A stretch of 64,000 bases of DNA, taken from positions 2,435,501 to 2,499,500 of the forward strand of contig NZ_AP018795.1 in NCBI RefSeq assembly GCF_003966655.1, in the 5' to 3' direction. Source of the stretch: Acidithiobacillus ferridurans (GTDB lineage: Bacteria; Pseudomonadota; Gammaproteobacteria; Acidithiobacillales; Acidithiobacillaceae). Shown here in pieces: positions 8,235 through 16,628 of this stretch (positions are counted from its first letter, which is position 1; each line of letters opens with the position of its first letter). The position numbers and the translations under genes were made by a program. Below the pieces are notes generated by a model, which worked only from the letters and a program-made list of their open reading frames with translations, was not told where the DNA came from and made no database searches.

Positions 8235-8410
8235 AGGAAACCGTGCCCCCCTCCTGGCCTACGGGCCAGGAAGGGGAATGCGCGGGCATATGTTCAAAGC
8301 GGCAGGTCTTGTCCAAGCGAGGCGCCAAAATCCACGGCACTTGTCCTATCGCAGTGACAGAACCTGTCTGCAAGGCGGTGGGGTTTTAGACAAGGCGGAC
8401 ACTTGCTGTT

Positions 8411-8430
8411 CGTACATATACGTACGATAA
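8411..8430 (+). promoter_or_regulatory. Likely hicAB operator and -10 region
   Basis: CGTAC-N6-GTACG at 8411-8426 is an inverted repeat that runs into GATAAT (8425-8430), a plausible -10 box 30-40 nt before the hicA start. HicB proteins with DNA-binding domains repress their own promoter through such dyads. The assignment is by position and symmetry only. The preceding 8235-8410 has no gene. Confidence 0.4.
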
Positions 8431-8461
8431 TGAACACATCGTAATGGAATGGATGTGCTCG

Positions 8462-8674
8462 ATGACCGGGTCGGAGTTTGAAAAGCGTGTGAAGCGGTTA
8501 GGTCAGAAAACCGGACAACCGGTGCGGTTCGATAGGCGCCACGGCCATGGTAGCCATGGACGCCTCTACTACGGGACCAGGTTCACCACGCTCAAAGACC
8601 GCAAGAAAGAAATCGGCATAGGTTTGCTAAAAGCAATGTGTCTGCAACTGGGCATTAGTCCGGATGATCTATAA
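8462..8674 (+). CDS. hicA: HicA-type mRNA interferase toxin
   Basis: A small double-stranded-RNA-binding-fold toxin of 70 residues. The conserved core GHGSHGRLYYG with the family His, then LKDRKKEIGIGLLKAMCLQLGI, is clear. ATGs at 8444 and 8453 are alternative starts; 8462 (MTGSEFEKRV) fits the family N-terminus best. hicB follows 11 nt after its stop. HicA toxins cleave mRNA and are held inactive by HicB. Confidence 0.85.
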   Translation: MTGSEFEKRVKRLGQKTGQPVRFDRRHGHGSHGRLYYGTRFTTLKDRKKEIGIGLLKAMCLQLGISPDDL

Positions 8675-8685
8675 AGGAGTTTAAT

Positions 8686-9129
8686 ATGCGATATGTTTAC
8701 CCTGTAACGCTGGTAAAGGACGAGGATGGTGAGTTCCTCGCTACCTCTCGTGATGTTCCCGAAGCCATCACCAGCGGCGCCACCGAAAGCGAGGCGTTGC
8801 AAGCCATGAGCGATGCGCTGGGCGCGGCACTGGCAGGTTACGTGCTGGACCAGCAAGATGTTCCCTCACCCTCCACCCCCGCACAAGGCGAATACCTGGT
8901 GCCAGTAGCGGCGCTGGTAGCGGCCAAGTTGGCATTGAGATCAGCGATGCAATCAGAAGGCGTCAACAATACGGAACTGGCGCGACGCCTTCACCTATCT
9001 GAAGGAGCCATCCGTCGTCTGGTGGATATGGACCACGCATCGCGCATGGATAGGGTTATCGCGGCGCTGGCCGTCCTGGGCGCGGGCATCATCATCGAGG
9101 ATCAGCGGCAAACGATGGTTGCGGCTTAA
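8686..9129 (+). CDS. hicB: HicB-type antitoxin
   Basis: A 147-residue protein with the partial RNase-H-like HicB fold (YPVTLVKDEDGEFLATSRDVPEAITSGATESEAL) and a C-terminal helix-turn-helix (NNTELARRLHLSEGAIRRLVD). It has an AAGGAG ribosome site directly upstream. It neutralises HicA and is expected to autoregulate through its DNA-binding domain. Its stop is followed 25 nt later by a palindrome family 1 copy. Confidence 0.88.
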   Translation: MRYVYPVTLVKDEDGEFLATSRDVPEAITSGATESEALQAMSDALGAALAGYVLDQQDVPSPSTPAQGEYLVPVAALVAAKLALRSAMQSEGVNNTELARRLHLSEGAIRRLVDMDHASRMDRVIAALAVLGAGIIIEDQRQTMVAA

Positions 9130-9154
9130 CGCAGCGCCAAGAAGCAGCCCGCCA

Positions 9155-9171
9155 TGTCTACCGGGTAGACA
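9155..9171. repeat. Palindrome family 1 copy at a gene breakpoint
   Basis: TGTCTACC, G, GGTAGACA: the inner 17 bases of the family, perfectly symmetric, with the outer arm bases diverged. On its right the reading frame of a RelE/HigB-type toxin resumes at once; on its left there is only the hicB 3' flank. Confidence 0.65.
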
Positions 9172-9172
9172 G

Positions 9173-9232
9173 CGCACGCAAGAGAAGGACATCAAGGCGG
9201 CGAAGCGCCTGGCTGCTGAATGGAGTGAATGA
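9173..9232 (+). pseudogene. 3' remnant of a RelE/HigB-type toxin gene
   Basis: The frame reads RTQEKDIKAAKRLAAEWSE and a stop, which is the typical C-terminus of the addiction-module killer proteins that precede HigA-like antidotes (family form GGDK.TQ..DI..AK.LA..W). Everything upstream is missing and is replaced by the palindrome at 9155-9171. It overlaps the antidote remnant start. Confidence 0.6.
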
Positions 9233-9234
9233 CC

Positions 9235-9531
9235 ATGAGTGAAAAATTGCCTACTTTTGACCCTGCCGAAGGGCTGACATCAGACGCCGCCATCGCAGCC
9301 TTCATCGCCGGTACGTTTGAATCTGCAGACGCCGGCTACATTGCGCACGCGCTGGGCGTCGTGGCCCGCGCCAAGGGAATGGCTCAGATCGCTGGGGAAA
9401 CTGGTCTTTCGCGTGAATAGTTGTACCGCTCATTCAGCGAACGCGGCCATCCGACGCCCAAGACCACGCTAGCAGTCATAAAGGTCCTGGGGATTGAACT
9501 TACGGCAAAACCGGGCCCTCAGGGCCGATGA
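9235..9531 (+). pseudogene. HigA-like antidote broken by an amber codon
   Basis: The frame begins MSEKLPTFDPAEGLTSDAAIAAF and reads GVVARAKGMAQIAGETGLSRE before TAG at 9418-9420. It then continues in the same frame as LYRSFSERGHPTPKTTLAVIKVLG to a stop at 9529-9531. Family members have Gln-Leu-Tyr at the break, so a CAG-to-TAG change is the simplest explanation. With its toxin also truncated, the pair is dead. The 9532-9703 stretch after it holds no gene that I can see. Confidence 0.75.
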
Positions 9532-9708
9532 TGGCCAACCATATCGGTAAAGCCACCGACTATTAGACTATGCTCGCCAGTATCGACCGTTTTCTGAGCC
9601 TGGATAGCTCCGGTGTGCCATCACCGCACGACAACCAGGACTGCTGCAACAGGGATCGAGCGAAGAGATCTTCCTGACAAGCATCGTTCCACGCATTGTG
9701 CGCTTCAG

Positions 9709-11329
9709 CCTAAAAAAAGCAGTTAAGGTCCGGCAAGTGCCGGAAAAGTCCCCGGCGGTGACCATGGTGATCGCGTAATTTGCGCAACGATGTAGCTCAC
9801 GAGGAGGTCCCAGGGCTGGTGTTCCAGGAACTGCTCCGCAGTCTCCCGAACTATCCGCAACCCTCTACGGATATTCTCAATTCCGCGCTCCACCTTTTTC
9901 TGCGCGGCATGCATGGGTGTCAGAAAAAGATGAATCTGTCCAGCGTGTTTGGTGCTGCGACCTATAGCGGAGAGCAGCAATGGACGACTGGTGATGGCTT
10001 CTCTCCGTGACCCCGGAAAAGCCAGTCGGGAATACCAGCTCCACCAGTTGTAGACCAGCCCCACGGCACGCGCGGAGAGCCGACAACGGGCCAGATCACG
10101 AGTGGTGTACCCGCCCCATCCCCACTGGTTCTTGAGTTCGTCAAAACCGTTCTCCGCATCGGCCCGGTCGCGGTACAACTGCGCGATACTCAGAATGCCT
10201 TCTTGGATATCCGTCACCAGTACGGCGTATTCGTAGACCTTGGTCTGGCGACGGTCCACGAAAGCAAATTCCAGCTGGCCTTGATGTTCCTGGGTGGCGA
10301 TTAGATGGTCTTTGAGTAGGCGACGGAGAATGACTACCCGGCGGCTCTGCTGCCACCCGGCCAGTTGAATCGTGTCTTCGCGGCCTTCCCAGCCTTGTCC
10401 TGCATCCGCCCAGTCACGGCGGGTAAATTCCCGCTGTAACAGGCGCTTGACCCGGGGCGATTGACGCAATTTGAAGAGATAGGACTGCTGCCGCGCTTCC
10501 ATCTCGCGGATAACCGCATCATTGCCAAAGCCACAGTCGCCACGGACCAGATAAGGACGCTGTTCGGCACTCAGGGTGTCCAGTACGCGGTTCAGCCCCG
10601 GTTGGGCATGGTTGGAGGCCGTGGTGTTGCCGGCTGTCACTTCTACATCCAGCAATAGCCGCAGATTACCGACCCAGTACGCATGATAGGCATGGGATGG
10701 ACGCCCCGGTTTGTGCGGATTGTAGCCTACTTCAGCCCCTTGCTGATGCCCGAATAACGTTTTGATGGTGGTGTCGATATCAAGAATCCAAGGCGTGTCA
10801 CAGGCTGCCTTTGCGCTTTTGAACAAGTGCTTGCGCATCCATTCGGTGCCTTCGCCTTCGGGGATTTTACCCAGCGCCCGGCGCAGGGCGTCTTCGCTGA
10901 CGATCTTGCTCATCCCCAGAATCTGCGGACTGACACCATCACTGCGTAATCCAGTGACATGTGCATAGCGTCGGTGACCCGCCAGTATGGAGAGATCCCA
11001 AGTGCCCAATACATCGCGCTTCTTGGGTGCGTTGGGGCTGTTATAGATCAAGGGACATTCTTCTACCCAAGCATCAAACAAACCACTGACTTTCTGAAAC
11101 TCGGCAAAGAACACCAACTGGCCAAAGGGAGTGGCTGCCGATTCCTTATCCCAGGATACCTGAACACGACCGCCCATCGTATCCACAATCATGCTCTGTA
11201 TAGCCTCAGGAATGGGCTTTTGGGGCCGCTTAGTGCGTTCACCCATTGGGTGAGCCTCCAACACAGGGGAAAAATCAATCCTATCAGAGGAATCCTGCCA
11301 AATCAGCAGGGGTAACTGCCGAATTTAGG
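9709..11329 (-). mobile_element. IS1380-family insertion sequence
   Basis: A 1621-bp element. The ends are imperfect 17-bp inverted repeats starting CCTAAA: CCTAAAAAAAGCAGTTA on the left, and the complement of TAACTGCCGAATTTAGG on the right. A 5-bp target duplication TTCAG lies at 9704-9708 and 11330-11334. It contains a single transposase gene. It landed between the HigBA remnant and the palindrome array. Confidence 0.85.
9723..11264 (-). CDS. IS1380-family DDE transposase
   Basis: A 513-residue DDE transposase. ILDIDTTIKTLFG holds the first Asp, RGDCGFGND the second, and YRDRADAENGFDELKNQWGWGGY the Glu with the characteristic family signature. It fills the element between its inverted repeats. 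The alternative start MGERTKRP is six codons in. It appears intact. Confidence 0.9.
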   Translation of the reverse strand: MLEAHPMGERTKRPQKPIPEAIQSMIVDTMGGRVQVSWDKESAATPFGQLVFFAEFQKVSGLFDAWVEECPLIYNSPNAPKKRDVLGTWDLSILAGHRRYAHVTGLRSDGVSPQILGMSKIVSEDALRRALGKIPEGEGTEWMRKHLFKSAKAACDTPWILDIDTTIKTLFGHQQGAEVGYNPHKPGRPSHAYHAYWVGNLRLLLDVEVTAGNTTASNHAQPGLNRVLDTLSAEQRPYLVRGDCGFGNDAVIREMEARQQSYLFKLRQSPRVKRLLQREFTRRDWADAGQGWEGREDTIQLAGWQQSRRVVILRRLLKDHLIATQEHQGQLEFAFVDRRQTKVYEYAVLVTDIQEGILSIAQLYRDRADAENGFDELKNQWGWGGYTTRDLARCRLSARAVGLVYNWWSWYSRLAFPGSRREAITSRPLLLSAIGRSTKHAGQIHLFLTPMHAAQKKVERGIENIRRGLRIVRETAEQFLEHQPWDLLVSYIVAQITRSPWSPPGTFPALAGP

Positions 11330-11373
11330 TTCAGTTGTTTTTTGGGGGACAGGGCAGGGCAGCGGGGCGGGCG

Positions 11374-11803
11374 ATCGTCTACCGGGTAGACGGTCACGCG
11401 GGCCACGTTTTCCCGGAAAACGGTTCCGTCTTCCCGGAAAACGCCCACATGACCCCTTCTTTATCTTGCGTTCCGCTTTTTTTTCGGTAGACGCTTTTTT
11501 GGGCGTTTTCGTCTACCCGGTAGACGATTCTTTTGGGCAGTGTTTTCTGGGAAGATAATTTTATTAGCCGATAATAGGGCGACCGTCTACCGGGTAGACG
11601 ATTACCTTGAAGCGTTACCCCCAAAATCCACGGCCAGAAGCCCAGACAACGAAGCTAGGTCCAACCGGACCCCTGGCGGCAAGCCGGGGCGTGGCCCGGC
11701 TGGTCCCCTGCAAGGGGAGCCGTCCACAAGGCGGTGGAGCTGCGGGGATAACGCGACCATATGTCCTGCGGGAAAAACGCGGATCGTCTACCCGGTAGAC
11801 GAT
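11374..11803. repeat. Gene-free palindrome array (four family 1 copies)
   Basis: The 512 bp between the IS1380 target duplication (11334) and the small gene ending at 11842 contain no convincing gene. They hold four copies of palindrome family 1: 11374-11394, 11508-11528 (C centre), 11582-11602 and 11783-11803 (C centre, perfect arms). A half-site GGTAGACG lies at 11486-11493. Family 2 palindromes lie at 11406-11443, with several GC-rich hairpins between 11660 and 11740. Parts of 11602-11780 (CCAAAATCCACGGC, CAAGGCGGTGG) recur after the 8214-8234 copy at 8320-8390. The density suggests a cis-acting locus (transfer, replication, partition or regulator binding). Confidence 0.7.
11406..11443. 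repeat. Palindrome family 2, two copies
   Basis: CGTTTTCC, C, GGAAAACG at 11406-11422 is a perfect 17-base palindrome with one central base. CGTCTTCC, C, GGAAAACG at 11427-11443 is a one-mismatch copy 4 nt away. The architecture (8-base arms, single S centre) mirrors family 1. Confidence 0.6.
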
Positions 11804-11841
11804 TCGGCGATGTCGTTTTTTTTCGGAAAGACGATTTTATA

Positions 11842-12090
11842 TCAGTAGTCATCATCATCATCGAGAGCGGGTGGTTGAATGTGTGACTTCCGGGAATTTC
11901 TGACCGGGCCACCAAAAATATCTCTGAGTCGGATGAAAATATATTCACGGCCATCCTCGCCGACATATTTCCGACCGGACAACAAATACACCTGTCCGTC
12001 GATTTTTGCTTTGCCTGTGAAATCAGGAATACTCTTCCCCTCGATCCTGCTGTGTGTGAGACATCCAGTCTTCTCTTCTAACGTACTCAT
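11842..12090 (-). CDS. Small hypothetical protein coupled to topB
   Basis: An 82-residue protein whose ATG overlaps the topB stop as ATGA, so translation is coupled. The sequence (IPDFTGKAKIDGQVYLLSGRKYVGEDGREYIFIRLRDIF) suggests a small beta-rich fold, and the tail is strongly acidic (PPALDDDDDY). This could mimic DNA or bind a basic partner. Not recognised. Confidence 0.6.
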   Translation of the reverse strand: MSTLEEKTGCLTHSRIEGKSIPDFTGKAKIDGQVYLLSGRKYVGEDGREYIFIRLRDIFGGPVRNSRKSHIQPPALDDDDDY

Positions 12091-14138
12091 TCTTTTCTAG
12101 CCCCCCACTTCGTTCCGAGCTTCTTGTCATCCTGTTTGTCCGGCCACCAGCAGGACTGGCAGCCCTCGCACTTGAAAAAGACATCGCCCTTCTTCGTCTT
12201 CAGGGCGATGGTCAGCTTCTTGCAGTCCGGGCAGGCGGGGCCAGTCTTTTGTCCGACGCCCCGCGTTTTTCCGGTTGACGCCTTACCCCGCGCGCTCGTG
12301 GAGGACCGCGCCTGACCGACAGCAACGGGCGTCGCCTTGGCCGCCTCGATCATACGCACCACGAATTTGCGCTGGGCTTCCTCGAACTGCTGTAGCGTCA
12401 CGCGGCCCTGAGACACGGATGACAGGGCATCTTCCCAGCGCGCCGTCAGGACGGGATCCGTGAGGTCTTTGGGCAGCGCGTGAACCAGCGCCCGCCCTGC
12501 CTGGGTGGAGAGAATCTGCTTGCCTTTGCGCCCCATGAATCCCCGGGTCAGCAGCGTTTCAATGATGCTGGCCCGAGTGGCCTCGGTTCCCAGGCCAGAG
12601 GTTTCCTTGAGTTTGGCCTTGGCGGCCTCATCCTCCACCACCTTATGGATGTTGCTCATGGCCTCAATGAGCGACCCATCCGTAAATCGTGCCGGCGGCT
12701 TGGTCTGTTTTGCCTGGACATCTGCATCCTGGACGGTCAGAACCTGGCCTTTTTTGAGCGCCGGGATCGGCTGGGCGGGGGTGTCATCATTATCGTCATC
12801 GGTCATCCCATACACGGCTTTCCAGCCTACGGATACCGGGATGTTGGCAGTCGCCTTCCAGTCCTCGCTGGTGCAAGTCAGTAGGGCCTTGATCGCCCGG
12901 TACAAATAGGGCGGATAGAACTGCGCGAGATAGGAGCGGACGATGATCTCGTAGACTTTGGCCACTGCGGGGCTCATAGAGCCCTGCATGGAGCCGGTCG
13001 GAATGATGGCGTGGTGCGCCGTCACTTTGCCCGTATTCCAGATGGCCGACTTCCGGTTGGAATCGGCGGCTTTCACCAGATTCGCAAATCCGGCTTTTGT
13101 CAGGCCGGACAGTATCTGTCTGGCATCCCCATGCTGTTCTTCCGGAAGATAGCGGCAATCGGTCCGGGGATAGGTCGCCGCCTTGTGCTCCTCGTACAGC
13201 GCCTGGGCCGCATCAAGGACACTTTGTGCCGACATGCCGAGCTTGGCGGAGCAGACCTTTTGTAACTCGGCAAGGGAGAAGCCTAATGGTGCCTGCTGCT
13301 GTTTTTCGGCGCTGGTGAAGTCCTTCACCGACGCCTTGCCGTCTGCTTTGGCCCGGGTTACCAGCCGGTCAGCGGCTTTCCGGTCGGTGAGATACCCTTC
13401 GGCATCGACCCCCTCGAAATCCTCCCGCAACTCCCAGGTGGCCCAGAAGCCCGCGTTGATGCGCGGAACGTAGTAGTCCTTCGGCTTGAAGTGCTCGATC
13501 TTCTCGTCACGGGCCACGACCAGAGCCAACGTTGGCGTCTGCACACGGCCCACGGAGACGACCCCGGCGCCGCTGTTGCGCAGAGTGAATGCGCGGGTGA
13601 GATTCATGCCCATGAGCCAGTCCGCGCGGGCACGGGCTTCGGCGGAGTTTCGGAGATTCTGGTAGTCCTGGTTATCCTTGAGCGATGCCAGAGCCTTACG
13701 CACGGACTGCTCATCGAGGGCGGACAGCCAAATGCGTTGCGTAGGCCCATTCCAGCGGAGCTCTTCCAGAACCTCATCCACCAGCAGCTGGCCCTCTCGG
13801 TCCGGGTCGCCGGCATTGACTACGGACGAGGCTTTCCGGAGCAGATCTCGGATCACCTTGATCTGGGCCTTGGCGTCATCTTTTGCCCGCTTCTTCCATT
13901 GCTCAGGAAAAATGGGCAGTTCCTCAAAGCGCCATTTCTTCTTGCCCTTCGGCGTGGTGGGGACATCATCGGGCGTGTAGAAGTCCGGCTCTTCCTGCTC
14001 GAAGATATGGCCGAAGCACCAGGTCACGACTGTATCGGACCCGCACTGGATGAATCCATTGCCTTTGCTCTTCCCGCCGGGAAGATGTTCGGCGATACCC
14101 TTGCCCAGGCTGGGCTTCTCGGCAATGTATACTTTCAT
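12087..14138 (-). CDS. topB: DNA topoisomerase III
   Basis: A 683-residue type IA topoisomerase of the kind carried by plasmids and integrative elements. It has the Toprim start MKVYIAEKPSLGKGIAEHLPG and metal-binding NAGDPDREGQLLVDEVL. The active-site Tyr is in YPRTDCRYLP (about residue 323; the family form is YPRTDSRYLP). A C-terminal zinc-ribbon-like stretch is CPDCKKL...FFKCEGCQSCWW. It decatenates single-stranded intermediates during transfer or replication. It heads a short operon with the 82-residue gene and is preceded by both element motifs. Confidence 0.95.
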   Translation of the reverse strand: MKVYIAEKPSLGKGIAEHLPGGKSKGNGFIQCGSDTVVTWCFGHIFEQEEPDFYTPDDVPTTPKGKKKWRFEELPIFPEQWKKRAKDDAKAQIKVIRDLLRKASSVVNAGDPDREGQLLVDEVLEELRWNGPTQRIWLSALDEQSVRKALASLKDNQDYQNLRNSAEARARADWLMGMNLTRAFTLRNSGAGVVSVGRVQTPTLALVVARDEKIEHFKPKDYYVPRINAGFWATWELREDFEGVDAEGYLTDRKAADRLVTRAKADGKASVKDFTSAEKQQQAPLGFSLAELQKVCSAKLGMSAQSVLDAAQALYEEHKAATYPRTDCRYLPEEQHGDARQILSGLTKAGFANLVKAADSNRKSAIWNTGKVTAHHAIIPTGSMQGSMSPAVAKVYEIIVRSYLAQFYPPYLYRAIKALLTCTSEDWKATANIPVSVGWKAVYGMTDDDNDDTPAQPIPALKKGQVLTVQDADVQAKQTKPPARFTDGSLIEAMSNIHKVVEDEAAKAKLKETSGLGTEATRASIIETLLTRGFMGRKGKQILSTQAGRALVHALPKDLTDPVLTARWEDALSSVSQGRVTLQQFEEAQRKFVVRMIEAAKATPVAVGQARSSTSARGKASTGKTRGVGQKTGPACPDCKKLTIALKTKKGDVFFKCEGCQSCWWPDKQDDKKLGTKWGARKE

Positions 14139-14150
14139 CAGACACCCTCA

Positions 14151-14201
14151 ATCGTCTACCGGGTAGACGCTCTGCGTCACCCCAACGCGAGGGTATAGAT
14201 C
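14151..14201 (-). promoter_or_regulatory. topB control region: palindrome and GATCTATACC
   Basis: In the sense direction, GATCTATACC (14201-14192) is followed after 20 bases by a palindrome family 1 copy (14171-14151, outermost bases of one arm diverged) and, 12 bases later, by the topB ATG. If GATCTATACC is a promoter element, the palindrome is placed as an operator in the 5' leader. 14202-14428 holds no recognisable gene. Confidence 0.5.
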
Positions 14202-14428
14202 GTTGTTGGGTCGGTCACTGTCACCGACCGGCAGACGTTAAATCCGAACGACCAAGATGCAGCGTAAGCGGTCGTCCAGCGAACTGATCATCATGTTCTG
14301 GATTTACACAAGGGATTGAGTAGAGAAGAATGGTTGCCAAATTTGAGCACGTCAAAGGCGAGATGCGGCAACCTGTCAGTTTGATGGGCATGGGTTGCAT
14401 TGAACCGATTGTTGTGATGACCGAGTAT

Positions 14429-14460
14429 GGTTAAATTGTAACCTGGTTCAATTCAAGGAG
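14429..14460 (+). promoter_or_regulatory. Dyad and ribosome site ahead of yghU
   Basis: GGTTA-N5-TAACC at 14429-14443 is a short inverted repeat directly upstream of an AAGGAG ribosome site at 14455-14460 and the yghU ATG at 14469. A repressor site is possible but the regulator is unknown. Confidence 0.3.
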
Positions 14461-14593
14461 AATCATTCATGACCAATTCAACGGACTACGTGCCCCCTAA
14501 GATTTGGGTCTGGAACAAGACTGAAGCAGCTAGTGCTGTCACGCTCCTCAACCGTAAACGTTCAGCCAACCCACCCTTGCGGGTTGGCGCCAA

Positions 14594-16231
14594 TCAGGCT
14601 AATGCAGATTTTTTCCAGTTCCACGGCAAGAGTTCGTGGAGTTTTTTGTTGGGCCAGGTCGGGAGCTTTTCGAGCACGTCACAGAGGTACGCGAAGGGCT
14701 CGATGCCGTTGAGTTTGCACGTTTCGATGATGCTGTAGAAGGACGCGGCACGCTCGCCACCGGCATCATTTCCAACAAATAAAAAATTCTTGCGACCAAT
14801 GGCCACGCCCCGCAGCGCTCGCTCCACCGGATTATTATCGATGCTGAGTTGTCCTTCTTCGAGGTAGAGCGTCAGTGCTTTCCAACGCTTCAGCGCATAG
14901 CCGATGGCTTTAGCGATGCCACTTTTCGGCGCCACCTGCATCTGGGTTTCCGTGAGCCAGGCATGGAAGGCTTCCAGCAGGGGACCGGCACGCTGCTGCC
15001 GGGCGGCGACTTTCTGATCTGGTAGAGATTCCTTGATCTCCGCTTCGATGGCGTAGAGTTTGACGATCCAGGCCAGGGCCTTCTGGGCTACCGGACTGGG
15101 ACCCCGCTGTTCCACGTCATAGAAGTGGCGGCGGACATGCGCCCAGCATCCCGCTTCGATGATCTGTTCCTTGCGGTAGAGGGCATCATACCCCCCATAG
15201 TCATCGGTCTGGAGGATGCCTTGCCAGTCACCCAGAAAGTGCTGCGCGTGGATCCCCTTACGGTCCGGGGCATAATCAAAGACCACGACGGGATGCGGGG
15301 CATCCGCCTGGCTGCGATACACCCAGAGATAGGCTTTGTCCGTCTTGCTGCTGCCGGGGTTGAGGACCGGCAAGGGCGTCTCGTCGGCGTGCAGAATCTT
15401 TCCTTCCAGCAAGGCCCTTTTGCAGGCTTCGGCGAGCAGGCTGATCCAGTATTCGCCCTGACCCAGCCAGCTGCAGAGGGTGGCGCGAGAGATCGGTACG
15501 CCCGCTCGCTGGTACTGGGTTTCCTGCCGGTACAAAGGCAGGTGATCCACGTGTTTCGCCGTCATCACATGGGCCACCAGGCGCGCCGTGGGCAAGCCCT
15601 TGTCAATCACCTGTGCCGGTAATGCCGGACTTTCGAGGGTACCGCAGGGGCGGCAGGCCAGTTTGGGGCGGATATGGCGAATGACCTGGAAGCGTCCGGG
15701 GATATAATCCAGTTTTTCGCTGATCTCTTCCCCGACCGTTTCGAGTGGACCCCCACATTGCGCGCAAGTGCAAGTCTTGGGATCGTGACGTACTTCTACC
15801 CGGGGCAGATGGGCGGGGATCGCCATGCGGCCGGGGTGCCGGCGTACGGGACGGGCGGGGACCGTTACGGTCTGCGCGTCGGCGGCTGCTCCCTCTGCAC
15901 GGCCAGCGGTCACGGCCGCACTGTCTTCCAGAACGGTTTCGAGGAGGCTTTCCATCGCCGCGATTTCGGTATCCAGCGCTTCTTCCCAAAGACTGATCTG
16001 GTCGGGAGAGAGCTTTTCCGAACGGCGTCCGAATCGCCAGCGCTGCAGTTTGGCGATGGTGCTTTCCAGGCGGGCGATGGTTTCATCGCGCAGGGCAATG
16101 GCCGCTTGCTGTTGGGCGATGATCCGGGTGCGTTCCGCTTCCTGTTCCTCCTGCTGTTGCAGCAGGCTCAGCACCAGATCGCGCAGGGCGTCCGGGCTGG
16201 TGGGAAGAGGCGTTTGCGGCGCTGAAATCAT
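14594..16231 (-). CDS. tnpC: IS66 transposase TnpC
   Basis: A 545-residue IS66 transposase. It has an N-terminal coiled coil with leucine-zipper character (residues 20-70) and a zinc-binding segment CTCAQCGG...CRPCG. The DDE domain includes HADETPLPV, DDYGGYDALY and NNPVERALRGVAIGRKNFLF. It looks intact. It differs from copy 2 at one residue (NPGSSK versus NPGSGK). Confidence 0.93.
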   Translation of the reverse strand: MISAPQTPLPTSPDALRDLVLSLLQQQEEQEAERTRIIAQQQAAIALRDETIARLESTIAKLQRWRFGRRSEKLSPDQISLWEEALDTEIAAMESLLETVLEDSAAVTAGRAEGAAADAQTVTVPARPVRRHPGRMAIPAHLPRVEVRHDPKTCTCAQCGGPLETVGEEISEKLDYIPGRFQVIRHIRPKLACRPCGTLESPALPAQVIDKGLPTARLVAHVMTAKHVDHLPLYRQETQYQRAGVPISRATLCSWLGQGEYWISLLAEACKRALLEGKILHADETPLPVLNPGSSKTDKAYLWVYRSQADAPHPVVVFDYAPDRKGIHAQHFLGDWQGILQTDDYGGYDALYRKEQIIEAGCWAHVRRHFYDVEQRGPSPVAQKALAWIVKLYAIEAEIKESLPDQKVAARQQRAGPLLEAFHAWLTETQMQVAPKSGIAKAIGYALKRWKALTLYLEEGQLSIDNNPVERALRGVAIGRKNFLFVGNDAGGERAASFYSIIETCKLNGIEPFAYLCDVLEKLPTWPNKKLHELLPWNWKKSALA

Positions 16232-16280
16232 CAGAAAATAGTATCGGAACTGGGCTATTTATACAAGAAATTCCCGCTAG

Positions 16281-16628
16281 TTACAGCAGTGTTGGTGTGC
16301 ATTTTTCCAGGCTCGGTAACGGCGTCCACGGGCGCCCCTCTACCAGCATCGCCCACTGCGCAGCGGAGAGTTCTATGGCACCGGCATCGGCGCGGGGCCA
16401 ATGGAGTCGTCCCTGATCCAGACGGCGATACACCAGCCAGAAGCCCAGTCCATCCCACAGTAACAATTTCAGACGATCCCCTCGGCGGTTGCGAAAGACA
16501 AAAGCATGACCGCAAAAAGGATCGGCAGCCAATACCCCCTGTACCTTGGCCGCCAGGCCATCAAAGCCTAACCGCATATCTACGGGCGCTGCCGCGAGCC
16601 AGATCCGGCTGCTCGAATTTAGCCACAT
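16281..16628 (-). CDS. tnpB: IS66 accessory protein TnpB
   Basis: A 115-residue TnpB ('Orf2') protein with PVDMRLGFDGLAAKVQ, FVFRNRRGDRLKLLLWDGLGFWLVYRRL and FRNRRGDRLK features conserved in the family. It is needed for transposition, with an unknown biochemical role. Its start overlaps the tnpA end by 10 nt. Confidence 0.92.
   Translation of the reverse strand: MWLNSSSRIWLAAAPVDMRLGFDGLAAKVQGVLAADPFCGHAFVFRNRRGDRLKLLLWDGLGFWLVYRRLDQGRLHWPRADAGAIELSAAQWAMLVEGRPWTPLPSLEKCTPTLL

Noticed and set aside
11374-11803. CRISPR array
   Set aside because: Palindromes are unevenly spaced (54 to 181 bases), differ in centre base and orientation, have no uniform spacers and no cas genes nearby.
101-14171. 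Palindromes as terminators or as XerCD/pdif sites
   Set aside because: No T-run follows them, and their symmetric arms with a single central base do not match the 11-6-11 layout of dif-type sites.
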